Assembly (NCBI RefSeq): GCF_020873915.1
Contig: NZ_JAHWGP010000006.1
Span: 124,001-188,000 of the forward strand
Origin: Streptomyces sp. DH5
GTDB lineage: Bacteria > Actinomycetota > Actinomycetes > Streptomycetales > Streptomycetaceae
Reading direction: 5' to 3'
DNA: 64,000 bases
The notes beneath the pieces are model-generated. The model saw nothing but the letters and a program-made list of their open reading frames with translations. It made no database searches and had not been told where the DNA came from. The position numbers and the translations under genes are program-made. Below, piece after piece: positions 63,342 to 64,000 of the stretch. Position 1 is the stretch's first letter, and every line of letters begins with the position of its first letter.

Positions 63342-64000
63342 ATGAAGACCACCCAAGACATGACCGCGCCCGGCAACGGCGGGGACGTCCGCCTCACCGG
63401 CATCGGCAAGACCTACGGCTCCTTCACCGCCGTGCACCCCCTCGACCTGACCGTGCCGGAAGGTTCCTTCTTCGCCCTGCTCGGCGCGTCCGGCTGCGGC
63501 AAGACCACCACCCTGCGCATGATCGCCGGCCTGGAGGAGCCCTCCACCGGCACCGTCCACCTCGGCGACCAGGACGTCACCGCCCTGCCGCCGTACAAAC
63601 GGCCGGTGAACACGGTCTTCCAGTCCTACGCCCTCTTCCCGCACCTCGACATCTTCGAGAACGTCGCCTTCGGCCTGCGCCGGCGCGGCATCAGGAGCGT
63701 GAAGAAGCAGGTCGAGGAGATGCTGGAGCTGGTCCAGCTCGGCGAGCAGGCCCGCAAGAAGCCGCACCAGCTCTCGGGCGGCCAGCAGCAGCGCGTCGCC
63801 GTGGCCCGCGCGCTGATCAACCACCCCAAGGTGCTCCTCCTCGACGAGCCGCTCGGCGCCCTCGACCTGAAGCTGCGCCGCCAGATGCAGCTGGAGCTCA
63901 AGCGGATCCAGACCGAGGTCGGCATCACCTTCGTGCACGTCACGCACGACCAGGAGGAGGCCATGACCATGGCCGACACGGTCGCCGTGATGAACGCCGG
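63342..64000 (+). CDS. Polyamine ABC transporter ATP-binding protein (3' end cut)
   Basis: The first 219 codons of a PotA-type ATPase from ATG 63342. Walker A '[20 protein letters not shown]', Q-loop '[17 protein letters not shown]', signature '[15 protein letters not shown]', Walker B '[16 protein letters not shown]' and H-loop '[15 protein letters not shown]' are intact; the C-terminal TOBE domain lies outside the window. It energises the polyamine importer with the lipoprotein encoded just upstream. Confidence 0.93.
   Translation, partial: MKTTQDMTAPGNGGDVRLTGIGKTYGSFTAVHPLDLTVPEGSFFALLGASGCGKTTTLRMIAGLEEPSTGTVHLGDQDVTALPPYKRPVNTVFQSYALFPHLDIFENVAFGLRRRGIRSVKKQVEEMLELVQLGEQARKKPHQLSGGQQQRVAVARALINHPKVLLLDEPLGALDLKLRRQMQLELKRIQTEVGITFVHVTHDQEEAMTMADTVAVMNA

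Overview
The window is typical Streptomyces chromosomal DNA: about 72% GC, strong third-position GC bias, many GTG starts, and a gene order that matches what I remember of the Streptomyces coelicolor core region from about SCO5575 to SCO5668. The species cannot be named from sequence alone. No complete prophage, insertion sequence, CRISPR array, secondary-metabolite cluster or intact tRNA/rRNA gene is visible.

Layout. 1-4.1 kb: a poorly conserved left edge with a partial HxlR regulator, a GlxA/AraC-type regulator divergent from a cupin, an SMI1/KNR4 protein and a membrane-anchored CAP-domain protein. 4.1-12 kb: acylphosphatase, a small coiled-coil protein, smc, the GlcP-type glucose permease behind a palindromic operator, and ftsY. 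12-20.9 kb: a small primase-polymerase-fold protein, the developmental regulator nsdA, the GlnR-boxed nitrogen operon amtB-glnK-glnD, then ffh. 20.9-30.4 kb: a methyltransferase, a SprT-like zinc protease, rpsP-khpA-rimM-trmD-rplS, four consecutive type I signal peptidase genes (sipW-sipX-sipY-sipZ), a NUDIX hydrolase and a DUF2469 protein. 30.4-35.4 kb: yraN-comM-dprA, the sporulation sigma factor whiG and a TetR regulator. 35.4-36 kb: a gene-free stretch with a tRNA 3'-end-like scar and GGACC repeats, then an M23 peptidase. 36.8-42.8 kb: rpsB-tsf-pyrH-frr-cdsA, a terminator, then rlmN. 42.8-46.8 kb: a TPP riboswitch with terminator ahead of the thiamine transporter thiB-thiP-thiQ. 46.8-51.3 kb: a maleylpyruvate-isomerase-like protein, an LAETG sortase substrate, a VOC protein and an ABC ATPase/permease pair. 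51.4-64 kb: a polyamine/GABA-type catabolic and uptake region (aminotransferase, Lrp regulator, two aldehyde dehydrogenases, polyamine-binding lipoprotein, PotA-type ATPase cut by the window end) interrupted by a membrane protein, a serine hydrolase, a glycerophosphodiesterase, adenosine deaminase, a DUF4190 protein and a NADAR protein.

How the genes work together. Most are housekeeping: protein targeting and export (ftsY, ffh, four signal peptidases), ribosome assembly and translation (rpsP, rimM, trmD, rplS, rpsB, tsf, frr, rlmN), chromosome organisation (smc), nitrogen sensing (amtB-glnK-glnD), carbon uptake (glcP), and development (nsdA, whiG). The right part joins polyamine import to oxidation of the resulting aminoaldehydes. 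Regulatory DNA is the most informative non-coding content: a GlnR site with exact spacing, a TPP riboswitch, palindromic operators at glcP, at the 55.1-kb membrane gene and at the 60.5-kb dehydrogenase, a possible sigma-R-type promoter for the SprT-like gene, and a recurring TANNNT box 6-9 nt before start codons that points to many leaderless mRNAs. I found no clearly undescribed multi-gene system. The best leads are the gene-free 35.4-36.0 kb scar, the operator sites, and the poorly characterised ABC pair and SprT-like protein.
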